Source of the DNA: RGIG4140 sp045638265
GTDB taxonomy: Bacteria; Pseudomonadota; Alphaproteobacteria; CAAHEQ01; UBA3637
Direction of reading: 5' to 3'
Length of the DNA: 64,000 bases
Assembly: GCA_045638265.1 (NCBI GenBank)
Contig: JAZUBA010000044.1
Location: 248,001-312,000, forward strand
Below the pieces are notes generated by a model that worked only from the letters and a program-made list of their open reading frames with translations, was not told the origin of the DNA and made no database searches. Below are positions 52,397 to 60,881 of the stretch, piece after piece. A program made the position numbers and the translations under genes. Numbering within the stretch: position 1 is the first letter of the stretch; each line of letters starts with the position of its first letter.

Positions 52397-53239
52397 CTAA
52401 TGTAATAAATTTAAAATATTGATAATAACGGAACGCAAATCTTTGCGATGAACAACTTGGTCAATCATACCATGCTCCAACAAATAACTGGATTGTTGGA
52501 AATTAGCAGGCAATTTTTCACGAACAATTTGTTCAATAACCCGCTTACCGGCAAAACCGATAGCAGCCCCCGGTTCAGCCAAAGCAACATCTCCCAACAT
52601 AGCAAAAGAGGCTGTAACACCACCCATTGTCGGATCAGATAAAACCGTAATATACGGTAATTTTTTCGGTTTTAACTTTTTAACGGCAATTGTTGTTCGT
52701 GCCATTTGCATCAACGAAAGCATCCCCTCCTGCATACGGGCACCACCGGAAGCAGGCACTAAAATCAAAGCAGCTTCTTGCAACAAGGCTAACTGTGAAG
52801 CCGTAACAATAGCTTCTCCGACAGCTGTTCCCATTGACCCACCCATAAAGGAAAAATCAAACACACCCACAACAGCCGGATGACCACCAATTAAACCATG
52901 AGCAACAACAATGGCATCTTCTTGTTTTGTTTTTTTCCGTGCTTTTTTGAGCCGTTCGGTGTATTTTTCCAAATCCGCAAATTTTAACGGATCTTCTTTC
53001 ACTTTCGGTAATTGAATTAATGTATATTCTTGATTGTCAAACAACAAATCCATCCGTTTTAAAACAGGCAACCGAAAGTGATAATCACAATACGGACATA
53101 CAAAATCCGCTTTTTCTATTTCGGCATGATAAAGCATCGCCCCACACGTCGGACATCTATCCCAATAATTATTGGGAATTTCTTTTTGCGTTGCTGCAAC
53201 CTTAACGGTCGGACGCGTGAGACGACTCAGCCAACTCAT
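52397..53239 (-). CDS. accD: Acetyl-CoA carboxylase carboxyltransferase beta subunit
   Basis: First committed step of fatty acid synthesis. The 280-residue subunit starts with a zinc ribbon CPTCGAMLY..CPYCDYHF and continues with the crotonase fold (GGHPAVVGVFDFSFMGGSMG; GGARMQEGMLSLMQM; GVTASFAMLGDVALAEPGAAIGFAG). It lies two bases after the HU gene on the same strand. Confidence 0.96.
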   Translation of the reverse strand: MSWLSRLTRPTVKVAATQKEIPNNYWDRCPTCGAMLYHAEIEKADFVCPYCDYHFRLPVLKRMDLLFDNQEYTLIQLPKVKEDPLKFADLEKYTERLKKARKKTKQEDAIVVAHGLIGGHPAVVGVFDFSFMGGSMGTAVGEAIVTASQLALLQEAALILVPASGGARMQEGMLSLMQMARTTIAVKKLKPKKLPYITVLSDPTMGGVTASFAMLGDVALAEPGAAIGFAGKRVIEQIVREKLPANFQQSSYLLEHGMIDQVVHRKDLRSVIINILNLLH

Positions 53240-53241
53240 AT

Positions 53242-53526
53242 TTAACCTGCCTTTTTATTCAAAGCATCATTAATTGATTTACCAGCTTTAAAGAATGGTA
53301 CTTTTTTAGCTGCAACTTGTACTTTTTCACCTGTTTTCGGGTTACGACCCAAACGAGATTGACGGCTACGAACAGACAAAACACCAAAACCACGCAATTC
53401 AACACGGTTACCTTTAATTAAAGCTTTTGAGATTTCATCAAAAACTGTTGTAACAACACGTTCAGCATCTTGTTTGTTCAAGTTTGTTTTTTCAGACAAT
53501 TTTGTAATTAATTCTGATTTAATCAT
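53242..53526 (-). CDS. hup: DNA-binding protein HU
   Basis: Nucleoid-associated DNA-bending protein of 94 residues. It shows MIKSELITKLSEKTNLNKQDAERVV, the GNRVELRGFGVLSVR core and the DNA-intercalating arm RSRQSRLGRNPKTGE. Expected dimer. Its own promoter is upstream; accD follows after two bases. Confidence 0.97.
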   Translation of the reverse strand: MIKSELITKLSEKTNLNKQDAERVVTTVFDEISKALIKGNRVELRGFGVLSVRSRQSRLGRNPKTGEKVQVAAKKVPFFKAGKSINDALNKKAG

Positions 53527-53563
53527 CGCTTATTCCTTTCCTAAATATAAATACGATATAGGT

Positions 53564-53592
53564 TTTCTATCTTTTTTTTAGTAAAATGTCAA
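53564..53592 (-). promoter_or_regulatory. Promoter for hup-accD
   Basis: Minus strand TTGACA (53587-53592), 17-base spacer, TAGAAA (53564-53569). The -35 is perfect. Confidence 0.55.
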
Positions 53593-53638
53593 GTACAAAT
53601 TTATTACTTTTTTGTGACGAACAAAGCTTTTGAAAACT

Positions 53639-54565
53639 TTATTCGTCCTCATTTTTAAATTTTGCCAAATCTAATTCCAAAATAAAGCCTTTGCCGTATG
53701 TCCTACCGACTTTTTCAACATATTGCTTATCCCAATCCATAAATTGAGCCATCATATCAATGATATCCAACCCGATTGATTTTCTATGGGCAAAAAACAT
53801 ATACTGACGACGTATCTGATGAAACTGATGTAATTGTGAACGGGAATTAATTTGCAACGCAAAGCTATCCGTTGCATCTGCCAAAGACTCAAATTCTAAC
53901 GGCTGATAAGCTTCTTCCTTTATCCAACCATATTCACCATAAATTGATTTTTGATTTTTTTGTCCCCAATCAGTATACCAAATAGCCTGCACAACGGCAA
54001 TGGATGGCGGAATAATATCTACTTTTTCAATCAACTCCTGTAATTGACCTTCCCGTTTTTTCTTAGTAAAGACATCGTATTTTTGCACAAGCATATTAAA
54101 AAATGCTTCTTCTTCGGGCGTCCATGCCATCTGCCATAAAAACTTTTCCTGTAACCGGATAAGACGTTTCTTTTCGGCTTTAATTTTTTCATTTGTCCGC
54201 AAAATCAAAGCTGTTATAATTTTCATAAACAATGTTTTGTCTTCATTGTTACGAATTTGCCAATCGGGTGGTAATTCTTCAATAAACACTCTCGGAATTT
54301 GCACCATATTAATTCCATGATAAATTTCTTCCACCTCAGCCTGTGTTTTCGGACGAACCATTTTTTCAGGATAAACTTTATCCGGCGGAATAGGTTTCAA
54401 ATCTGGCAATTCAGATTTTATCACTTGTTCTTCTGTATGCACATTACTAACCGTCGGTGTTTTTTGGGTCGCACCTAACCAATATTTTTGAACAACGAAA
54501 CTGGCAACAACCAAAGCCGTTATCCCACAAAAAAACAATAATCTGACTGATGTTGATTTCTTCAT
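53639..54565 (-). CDS. Bax-like membrane-anchored protein, probable pseudo-glucosaminidase
   Basis: The 308-residue protein has an N-terminal membrane anchor (LLFFCGITALVVASFVV), a linker, and a domain matching the Bax branch of glucosaminidases: IPRVFIEELPPDWQI, KTLFMKIITALILRTNEKI, then VDIIPPSIAVVQAIWYTDWGQ. In active members this last motif is AQAAxESGWG with a catalytic Glu. Here that position is Tyr197 and the motif reads VQAIWYTDWG, so peptidoglycan hydrolysis is probably lost or another residue takes over. It begins four bases after the murJ stop, linking it to cell-wall assembly. Confidence 0.8.
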   Translation of the reverse strand: MKKSTSVRLLFFCGITALVVASFVVQKYWLGATQKTPTVSNVHTEEQVIKSELPDLKPIPPDKVYPEKMVRPKTQAEVEEIYHGINMVQIPRVFIEELPPDWQIRNNEDKTLFMKIITALILRTNEKIKAEKKRLIRLQEKFLWQMAWTPEEEAFFNMLVQKYDVFTKKKREGQLQELIEKVDIIPPSIAVVQAIWYTDWGQKNQKSIYGEYGWIKEEAYQPLEFESLADATDSFALQINSRSQLHQFHQIRRQYMFFAHRKSIGLDIIDMMAQFMDWDKQYVEKVGRTYGKGFILELDLAKFKNEDE

Positions 54566-54569
54566 TTTT

Positions 54570-56159
54570 TTATCCTTTTCGTTTTGTTCGTAAAAATGCT
54601 TTTAATTCACTTAAACGAATACTCTTTGTTAAAATAACGGCTCCGCCAAACACAACCATAGCACTCCCGATAAGCGCAAACAATAAGATTGCAGACAAAA
54701 CAGATGATTCTTTTATCCAATCAGGGAAAACAATATTTAATCCCCATCTGCCCAATAATAAGAAAGCACACATGCAGGCACAGGAAAGCAAAATTCTCGG
54801 CAATCGCCAACGAAACAAATCATCTGCTGATACCAATCCTTTTTTATAAAGTCGTATTAAATATTGGCAAGCATTCACCCAAACGGTTATCCCTGTTGCC
54901 AATGCTATCCCTAAATATCCCCAAAACTGCATAAATGTTAAAGCCAAAACAGCATTTAACACAACACCGACAACAGCTATTTTTACAGGCGTAGATGTAT
55001 CGCCACGAGCATAGAAAAAAGGCGATAAAGTTTTCGTCATCATATATGCCGGCAATCCAATAGAAAACACCATTAACGCATAAGCTGTTCTAACCGAATC
55101 AGAGGCTGTAAATGCACCTCGTTCAAATAATATTCGAACAATCGGTTCTGCCAAACAAATTAAACCGACAAAAGAAGCAACAGACATTGCCAATGATATT
55201 TCCAACGCTCTGTTCAGTTGTATATTTGCCTCCTTAATTTCATTTAATTTAATATGTTTAGACAACACAGGCAACAACGCCGTTCCGATAGCCGTTCCGA
55301 TAATGCCGATAGGCAGTTGAAATAAATGGTGTGCATAATTCAACCATGAAATCGCCCCTGCTCCGACAAACGACACAAATAATGTGTCAAAAAACAGATT
55401 AATCTGATACACACCTGAACCCAACACGCCCGGCGCCATTTTGCGCAACAATGTTTTCACACCTTTGGATAAATGAAACAATGCTTTTATCGGATTCACC
55501 AGACCGATAGTCAAACCTGCTTTTTTAATATGGTATCCCAAAAAAACAAATTCAATTACACCGGCAATCAAAACACCATACGACAATGCATATGCCGGTG
55601 CATACGGATTAGTAATAAAGGGCGTTATAACAAACAAAGACAATATCATTACAATATTTAATATTGTCGGTGTAAAAGCCGCAGCCCAAAAACGACCAAC
55701 TGAATTAAGCATTCCTGAAAAAAGAGATACCAAAGATACAAACAACAAAAACGGAAATGTAATACGACTTAACTCTGTTGTTAACGCCATTTTTCCATCT
55801 ATGGCATCAAATCCGGGAGCCAACAAAAACATCAGATTCGGCATTAAAACTTCCATCACCAATGTAAAAATCAGCAAAATATAAAATAAAAAGCTAAAAA
55901 CAGAACGGGCAAAACAACGGGCATGATTTTGTCCTTTGGTGTGTAATTGTTCGGATAACAACGGTACAAAGGCAACATTTAACGTTCCCTCAGCGAATAA
56001 ACTTCTAAATAGATTTGGAAAACGCAAAGCCACAAAAAAAGCATCAGCCATCATACTTGCCCCTAAAAAACGGGCAATCAAAATATCTCGGACAAATCCT
56101 ATAACACGACTGACAGCTGTCCCTCCACCGACAGTCATTACTGATTTTATAAAAGACAT
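54570..56159 (-). CDS. murJ: Lipid II flippase MurJ
   Basis: Moves lipid II across the inner membrane for peptidoglycan synthesis. The start at 56159 (MSFIKSVMTVGGGTAVSRVIGFVRD) matches family N-termini; an ATG at 56183 is in frame, and neither has a good ribosome site. The 529-residue polytopic protein has the expected MATE-like 14-helix length and motifs (RDILIARFLGASMMADAFFVALRFPNLFRSLFAEG; ARGDTSTPVKIA). It is followed four bases later by the Bax-like gene and is divergent from fabD. Confidence 0.93.
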   Translation of the reverse strand: MSFIKSVMTVGGGTAVSRVIGFVRDILIARFLGASMMADAFFVALRFPNLFRSLFAEGTLNVAFVPLLSEQLHTKGQNHARCFARSVFSFLFYILLIFTLVMEVLMPNLMFLLAPGFDAIDGKMALTTELSRITFPFLLFVSLVSLFSGMLNSVGRFWAAAFTPTILNIVMILSLFVITPFITNPYAPAYALSYGVLIAGVIEFVFLGYHIKKAGLTIGLVNPIKALFHLSKGVKTLLRKMAPGVLGSGVYQINLFFDTLFVSFVGAGAISWLNYAHHLFQLPIGIIGTAIGTALLPVLSKHIKLNEIKEANIQLNRALEISLAMSVASFVGLICLAEPIVRILFERGAFTASDSVRTAYALMVFSIGLPAYMMTKTLSPFFYARGDTSTPVKIAVVGVVLNAVLALTFMQFWGYLGIALATGITVWVNACQYLIRLYKKGLVSADDLFRWRLPRILLSCACMCAFLLLGRWGLNIVFPDWIKESSVLSAILLFALIGSAMVVFGGAVILTKSIRLSELKAFLRTKRKG

Positions 56160-56271
56160 AATGTCAGTATAAATGAAATACATTTTATTTACAAGATAAA
56201 AAATTACTTTCTTTTTTTTAAATTATATGTATAATAGCAAAAATTTTAATTTTAACTGAAAGGATTATTTT

Positions 56272-57219
56272 ATGAGTACAGCATTTATTTTTCCGGGACA
56301 AGGCTCTCAAAGCATTGGTATGGGCAAGGATTTATATGATAATTTCAGCATTGCCAAAGAAGTTTTTGAAGAAGTCAATGATGCTTTAAATTTCAATTTG
56401 TCGGCTTTAATGTTTGAAGGTGATTCGGCTGAATTAACACAAACAGAAAACGCTCAACCGGCAATTATGAGTGTCAGCATGGCCGTTGTTAAAATTTTAG
56501 AACAAGAAACTGGTCGAAAAATTAATGAATTAGCAGACTGTGTTGCCGGACATTCATTAGGCGAATATAGTGCTTTATGTGCTTCAGGTGCATTAAGCGT
56601 TGCTGATACGGCTCGCTTATTGCGTACACGTGGTTTAGCTATGAAAAAAGCTGCTGACGTTGCCCCAGGTGCTATGGCTGCTGTTTTAGGATTAGATATG
56701 AAGCAAGTATCTAAAATCGTTATGGAAGCAACAGATGATAAAGAATTGTGCGTTATTGCCAATGACAACTGTCCCGGTCAAATCGTTATCAGCGGACACA
56801 ACGGTGCGATTGATAAAGCAATTGCAGCCGCTTTGACAGAAGGCGCAAAAAAAGCATTAAAATTACCGGTATCAGGAGCATTCCACTGCCCGTTAATGCA
56901 ATCAGCATCCGAAGAAATGCAAGCTGTTTTATCACAAATTGAACTCAAAAAACCACTCGTTCCCGTTGTTGCCAACATTACGGCAGAATTTGAACAAAAT
57001 CCGGAACGAATCAAAGAGTTATTAGTTGCACAAGTTACCGGTTCCGTTCGTTGGACCGAATCGGTTGAATATATGGTTTCCAAAGGGATTACGGATTTTG
57101 TTGAATGCGGTAACGGTAAAGTATTGTGCGGTTTAATCAAACGCATTAATGGTGATGCCCGTTCAATCGCTGTCGGTAATAAAGACGGTGTTTCACAAGG
57201 TCTTGCCTTTTTAGGTTAA
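56272..57219 (+). CDS. fabD: Malonyl-CoA:ACP transacylase
   Basis: Loads malonyl groups on ACP. The 315 residues show FIFPGQGSQSIGMG, active-site GHSLGEYSAL (catalytic Ser), the Arg in RLLRTRGLAMKKA, GAFHCPLM with the catalytic His and VECGNGKVL. AAAGGATTATTTT precedes the ATG. TATAAT at 56230-56235 is the likely -10. The usual fabG-acpP neighbours are absent. Confidence 0.96.
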   Translation: MSTAFIFPGQGSQSIGMGKDLYDNFSIAKEVFEEVNDALNFNLSALMFEGDSAELTQTENAQPAIMSVSMAVVKILEQETGRKINELADCVAGHSLGEYSALCASGALSVADTARLLRTRGLAMKKAADVAPGAMAAVLGLDMKQVSKIVMEATDDKELCVIANDNCPGQIVISGHNGAIDKAIAAALTEGAKKALKLPVSGAFHCPLMQSASEEMQAVLSQIELKKPLVPVVANITAEFEQNPERIKELLVAQVTGSVRWTESVEYMVSKGITDFVECGNGKVLCGLIKRINGDARSIAVGNKDGVSQGLAFLG

Positions 57220-57240
57220 ATCTGACAAACAGGAAAAGAA

Positions 57241-57882
57241 ATGCGTTTTTGGTTAAAATTAACAGGAATATTGTTGACTGTTGTTGTAACGATGACTCTT
57301 GTATCATGGGGTATTCACACATTGATTGCGCATCGGGTTATACAAGAAATACCGAATCAACTCAAACGCATTTCCCCTGCTATGGCACAAATCAATTATG
57401 ATGGCGTGTTATCGGAAAATTGTTTGTTTAAGATTTGTTTAAAGGCTGAAAATGTACAAATAATCATTCCGCAATCAAAACAAACGCCTCTTTATTTCGG
57501 TACACTAACGGTCCAAAAAAGTTTATTCAGCGGATATTATATCCAAACAAAAACTTCTTCTCAAAACAATGTTTCTCCCTCTGCAATATACGTTGATTTA
57601 AACACAACGGGAACCTTATATCATTGGCAAATTGAACAGTTAAATTTAGCACAAAAGCAATTTAAAGCCGAACTGAACGGTTCAGTGGATGTCTTGGGCA
57701 AAGCTTTAAAACTGCAAGGAAAAAGCCTTAAACTAGCCACATTTGTTAAACAATTCATTCCCCCTGATTTAGGATTTATGGCAAATCTGATTTTATCCAA
57801 TGATTGGCAGGATATTTTTATTCGCTCGGATGAAAATTACATTCGCATTCAGGATATTCCGGTTATACCTAATCCTTTTTAA
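57241..57882 (+). CDS. Inner-membrane-anchored protein, unknown
   Basis: A 213-residue protein with one N-terminal helix (LTGILLTVVVTMTLVSWGIHTLI) and a beta-rich remainder predicted to be periplasmic, with repeating strand-like segments (YFGTLTVQKSLFSGYYIQTK; AIYVDLNTTGTLYHWQIEQLNLA). The layout resembles AsmA- or DUF2125-type periplasmic proteins but no motif confirms it. It is 21 bases after fabD, with AGGAAAAGAA upstream, and shares its transcript. Confidence 0.72.
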   Translation: MRFWLKLTGILLTVVVTMTLVSWGIHTLIAHRVIQEIPNQLKRISPAMAQINYDGVLSENCLFKICLKAENVQIIIPQSKQTPLYFGTLTVQKSLFSGYYIQTKTSSQNNVSPSAIYVDLNTTGTLYHWQIEQLNLAQKQFKAELNGSVDVLGKALKLQGKSLKLATFVKQFIPPDLGFMANLILSNDWQDIFIRSDENYIRIQDIPVIPNPF

Positions 57883-57925
57883 TGGAATTAAAATAATTAT
57901 TATTCAAATTTATATCCCTCATAAA

Positions 57926-57953
57926 AAAAGTGTTCGCAAAAACGAACACTTTT
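57926..57953. terminator. Bidirectional terminator
   Basis: AAAAGTGTTCG/CGAACACTTTT, 11-bp stem with a six-base loop, between convergent genes. Confidence 0.88.
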
Positions 57954-57980
57954 CTTTTCAACATAAGGGCAATTTTTAGC

Positions 57981-58526
57981 TTAATAATTTTCAGCTTTAA
58001 TTTGGAAGTAAGCTTTCGGATGAACACAAACCGGACAAACTTCAGGAGCTTTTTTACCGATAACGATATGTCCACAGTTACCGCATTGCCAAATCATATC
58101 ACCTTCACGAGAGAAGACCAAACCGTTTTCAACGTTTGATAATAATTTACGATAACGTTCTTCGTGTTCTTTTTCAATTTTACCAACCATATCAAACAAA
58201 TTAGCAATATGTGTAAAGCCTTCTTCACGAGCTGTTTCAGCCATACCGGCATACATATCTGTCCATTCGTAATTTTCACCAGCTGCAGCATCTGCTAAAT
58301 TTTCAGCTGTTGAAGGAATATCACCATCATGCAATAATTTAAACCAAATTTTAGCATGTTCTTTTTCGTTAGCAGCTGTTTCTTCAAAAATATTAGCGAT
58401 TTGAACATAACCTTCTTTTTTGGCTTTGGCAGCATAATATGTATATTTATTACGAGCTTGAGATTCGCCAGCAAAAGCTGCCCATAAATTAGCTTCTGTT
58501 TTTGTTCCTTTTAAAGATTTTGTCAT
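57981..58526 (-). CDS. rbr: Rubrerythrin
   Basis: Non-haem diiron peroxidase of anaerobes, reducing hydrogen peroxide. ATG at 58526 follows two AAGGAAAGG ribosome-site copies. The ferritin-like domain carries the Glu/His ligands in WAAFAGESQARNKY, EETAANEKEHAKIW and KIEKEHEERYR. The C-terminal rubredoxin domain has CGNCG and CPVC. 181 residues, typical. The start overlaps the perR stop (ATGA), so the regulator and its target are translated together. Confidence 0.95.
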   Translation of the reverse strand: MTKSLKGTKTEANLWAAFAGESQARNKYTYYAAKAKKEGYVQIANIFEETAANEKEHAKIWFKLLHDGDIPSTAENLADAAAGENYEWTDMYAGMAETAREEGFTHIANLFDMVGKIEKEHEERYRKLLSNVENGLVFSREGDMIWQCGNCGHIVIGKKAPEVCPVCVHPKAYFQIKAENY

Positions 58527-58912
58527 TTTTTGTTTTCCTTTCCTTGTTGATAACACACGGGACACTCCCCATAAAAAAGCAACGTATGTGTCTGAATATA
58601 CTGATATTTATCCTTTATATCATTTAACTCCTTCATATAAGGAATATCTGTATCCGACACTTTACCGCACTTTTGACAGACCAAATGGTAATGTTGTTCG
58701 CAATTAAAATCGAAACAATCAGCACCGTTTGGAATCTCTATTTGATGTACTTTACCGATATTTACCAAAAATGTCAACCCCCTATAAACAGTCCCTTGAC
58801 TGACATTCGGACAACGCTCTCGAACATAATGATATATTTCCTGAGCTGTCGGATGATGAAGCATTTGGGTTGCTTCTTCTATTAGCTGTTTTTGTATTGT
58901 ATTTCTATACAT
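58523..58912 (-). CDS. perR: PerR/Fur-family peroxide-responsive repressor
   Basis: Metal-dependent repressor of ~129 residues starting at the ATG 58912 (MYRNTIQKQLI); a TTG 27 bases upstream is open in frame but unsupported, and the Shine-Dalgarno is weak. A winged helix (HPTAQEIYHYVRERCPNVSQGTVYRGLTFL) is followed by a dimerisation domain. Two Cys pairs, CQKC and CPVC, form the structural zinc site, and FDFNCEQHYHL supplies regulatory His ligands. Its coupling to rubrerythrin points to PerR rather than Fur. An inverted/direct repeat overlapping its own promoter suggests autoregulation. Confidence 0.9.
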   Translation of the reverse strand: MYRNTIQKQLIEEATQMLHHPTAQEIYHYVRERCPNVSQGTVYRGLTFLVNIGKVHQIEIPNGADCFDFNCEQHYHLVCQKCGKVSDTDIPYMKELNDIKDKYQYIQTHTLLFYGECPVCYQQGKENKK

Positions 58913-58927
58913 TTTATTCTTATCAGT

Positions 58928-58955
58928 AATTATTATCAATAAGGAATTATTATCA
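58928..58955. promoter_or_regulatory. Putative PerR operator
   Basis: AATTATTATCA occurs at 58928-58938 and again at 58945-58955, 17 bases apart, and TTATTATCAATAA (58930-58942) is an inverted repeat like Fur-family boxes. The second copy covers the -10 box of the perR-rbr promoter. Confidence 0.6.
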
Positions 58956-58975
58956 TATAAACTTTGTCATGTCAA
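58947..58975 (-). promoter_or_regulatory. Promoter for perR-rbr
   Basis: Minus strand TTGACA (58970-58975), 17-base spacer, TAATAA (58947-58952). The -10 lies within the repeat, which fits repression by occlusion. Confidence 0.6.
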
Positions 58976-59015
58976 ATATAATTTTTAAAATTTTTATTTT
59001 TTTTGATAAATCCTC

Positions 59016-59044
59016 TTGACGTAAAACAATTTTAGGTGTAGATT
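59016..59044 (+). promoter_or_regulatory. Promoter for the SulP gene
   Basis: TTGACG (59016-59021), 17-base spacer, TAGATT (59039-59044), followed by a ~38-base leader with ACGAGGA before the ATG. Confidence 0.6.
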
Positions 59045-59088
59045 GCCCGACTTCAAAAACATATCTATTGATATACGAGGATTAGAAA

Positions 59089-60795
59089 ATGAAAAAATTA
59101 TCATGGGCATATCTTGTTTATTCCTATCGGAAACATTTTGTTCCGAAATTACAGGAAGTACTTAAAAAAAAATATACAGTAAAAGAATTCAAACGTGATT
59201 GCATTGCTGCTTTAACTGTATCGGTTGTTTCCATTCCGTTAGCTATGGCATTGGCAATTGCATCAGGTGTAGAACCGGCACAAGGATTATACACAGCCAT
59301 TATTGCCGGTTTTTTAACAGCATTATTTGGTGGTTCACGTTATCAAATCGGGGGACCGACCGGAGCTTTTGTCGTTGTCATTTTTGGCATTATCAGTCAA
59401 TATGGTTATACCGCCTTATTAACAACAATGATTTTAGCCGGTTTAATCTTAATTATTGCCGGTATCTGTAAATTAGGAACGTATATTAAATATATTCCCT
59501 TCCCTGTTGTTACAGGATTCACAACCGGTATCGGTATTATTCTTATTTCGACACAAATAAAAGATTTGTTCGGGTTAACTATTAGTGAAGTACCGTCTGC
59601 TTTTATTCCGAAATGGGAATCCTATTTAACGCATATCAATACAACCAATTTATATGCCTTATGTATTACCATTTTAACATTTGTTCTTATTTTAGGCAGT
59701 AAAAAACTATTCCCGAAAAGCCCTGTTTATTTAATTGGTGTCATTGGTGCAACTTTAGCTGTTGTTCTATTCAAATTACCTGTTGAAACAATTGGTTCAC
59801 AATTTGGTGATTTACCCCGTTTCTTACCAATGCCGAAATTGGAATTCAGTTTTTCTTTAGCACTTCAAATGTTACCCAGTGCCTTTACCATTGCATTTTT
59901 GGCAGGGGTCGAATCATTATTAAGTGCCAAAGTTGTTGATGGTATGAGCGGTGACAACCACAACTCAAACGTGGAATTAATTGCACAAGGTATAGCTAAT
60001 ATCGGCTCTGCCTGTTTCAGTGGTATTCCGGCAACCGGTGCCATTGCCCGAACAGCAACCAATTTTAAAGCCCGTGCCTATTCACCTGTATCAGGTATAT
60101 TACAAGCCGTTTTCATCTTAATCTTTATGCTTTTACTTGGTTCTGTTGCCAAATATATTCCATTATCTTGTTTGGCAGTTGTACTTATTCTGATTGGCTG
60201 GAATATGTTAGGATTGGAAAAAGTCTATAAATTATTAGGCGCACAAGCCGGCGATCGAAACACATTACTGGCAACATTACTATTGACGGTTTTTGTTGAT
60301 TTAAACACTGCCATTTCTGTTGGTTTTGTCATGGCGGCCGTTATTTTTATGCATAGAATGAGTCATGAAATTGAAATTGAAACGGAAGAAAAAATGTCAA
60401 AAGAAATTTTCGGTGGCGAAAGTTTACCCGAAAATTTAACAGAACAAGGTGTTGTTGCTTTGCGTGTATCCGGACCATTATTCTTTGGTGGTGTCAATGA
60501 AATATCAAAATTTTTCAACCATATGCAAATCACCCCTCGTATATTGATTTTGCGTATGGGACAAGTTCCATTAGTTGATGCAAGCGGTGCTAATTTAATC
60601 GTGGAATTTATCCACAAGTTAGAAAAGAACAACACCAAGGTTATTTTATGTAACATCAAAAAACAACCTCGACGCATTTTACATAATACCTTCTTGCGTG
60701 AAAAACTGGATTGGCATACGATTTCAACAGCAAGTAATTATCAAAATGCCGTTAAAATGGCAAAACGTTATTTGCATAAATTACCGCAAAAATAG
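59089..60795 (+). CDS. SulP-family inorganic anion transporter with STAS domain
   Basis: A 568-residue polytopic protein. DCIAALTVSVVSIPLAMALAIASGVEPAQGLYTAI is the SulP signature, followed by GGSRYQIGGPTGAFVVV and ten to twelve membrane helices. Residues ~455-560 form a STAS domain (VVALRVSGPLFFGGVNEISKFF..LRMGQVPLVDASGANLIVEFI). The transported ion (sulfate, bicarbonate or dicarboxylate) cannot be read from the sequence; the DauA/BicA-type branch is likely. Monocistronic with its own promoter. Confidence 0.93.
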   Translation: MKKLSWAYLVYSYRKHFVPKLQEVLKKKYTVKEFKRDCIAALTVSVVSIPLAMALAIASGVEPAQGLYTAIIAGFLTALFGGSRYQIGGPTGAFVVVIFGIISQYGYTALLTTMILAGLILIIAGICKLGTYIKYIPFPVVTGFTTGIGIILISTQIKDLFGLTISEVPSAFIPKWESYLTHINTTNLYALCITILTFVLILGSKKLFPKSPVYLIGVIGATLAVVLFKLPVETIGSQFGDLPRFLPMPKLEFSFSLALQMLPSAFTIAFLAGVESLLSAKVVDGMSGDNHNSNVELIAQGIANIGSACFSGIPATGAIARTATNFKARAYSPVSGILQAVFILIFMLLLGSVAKYIPLSCLAVVLILIGWNMLGLEKVYKLLGAQAGDRNTLLATLLLTVFVDLNTAISVGFVMAAVIFMHRMSHEIEIETEEKMSKEIFGGESLPENLTEQGVVALRVSGPLFFGGVNEISKFFNHMQITPRILILRMGQVPLVDASGANLIVEFIHKLEKNNTKVILCNIKKQPRRILHNTFLREKLDWHTISTASNYQNAVKMAKRYLHKLPQK

Positions 60796-60825
60796 TATTC
60801 AAATCAATAAACAAAACAACGCTCC

Positions 60826-60854
60826 TTTACAAAAAACAAAAAGTATGATATACT
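60826..60854 (+). promoter_or_regulatory. Promoter for the NAD kinase-like gene
   Basis: TTTACA (60826-60831), 17-base spacer, TATACT (60849-60854), then AAAAGGAG before the ATG at 60882. Confidence 0.65.
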
Positions 60855-60881
60855 TGTTTTTCTGAAAAGGAGTGTTTTTTT

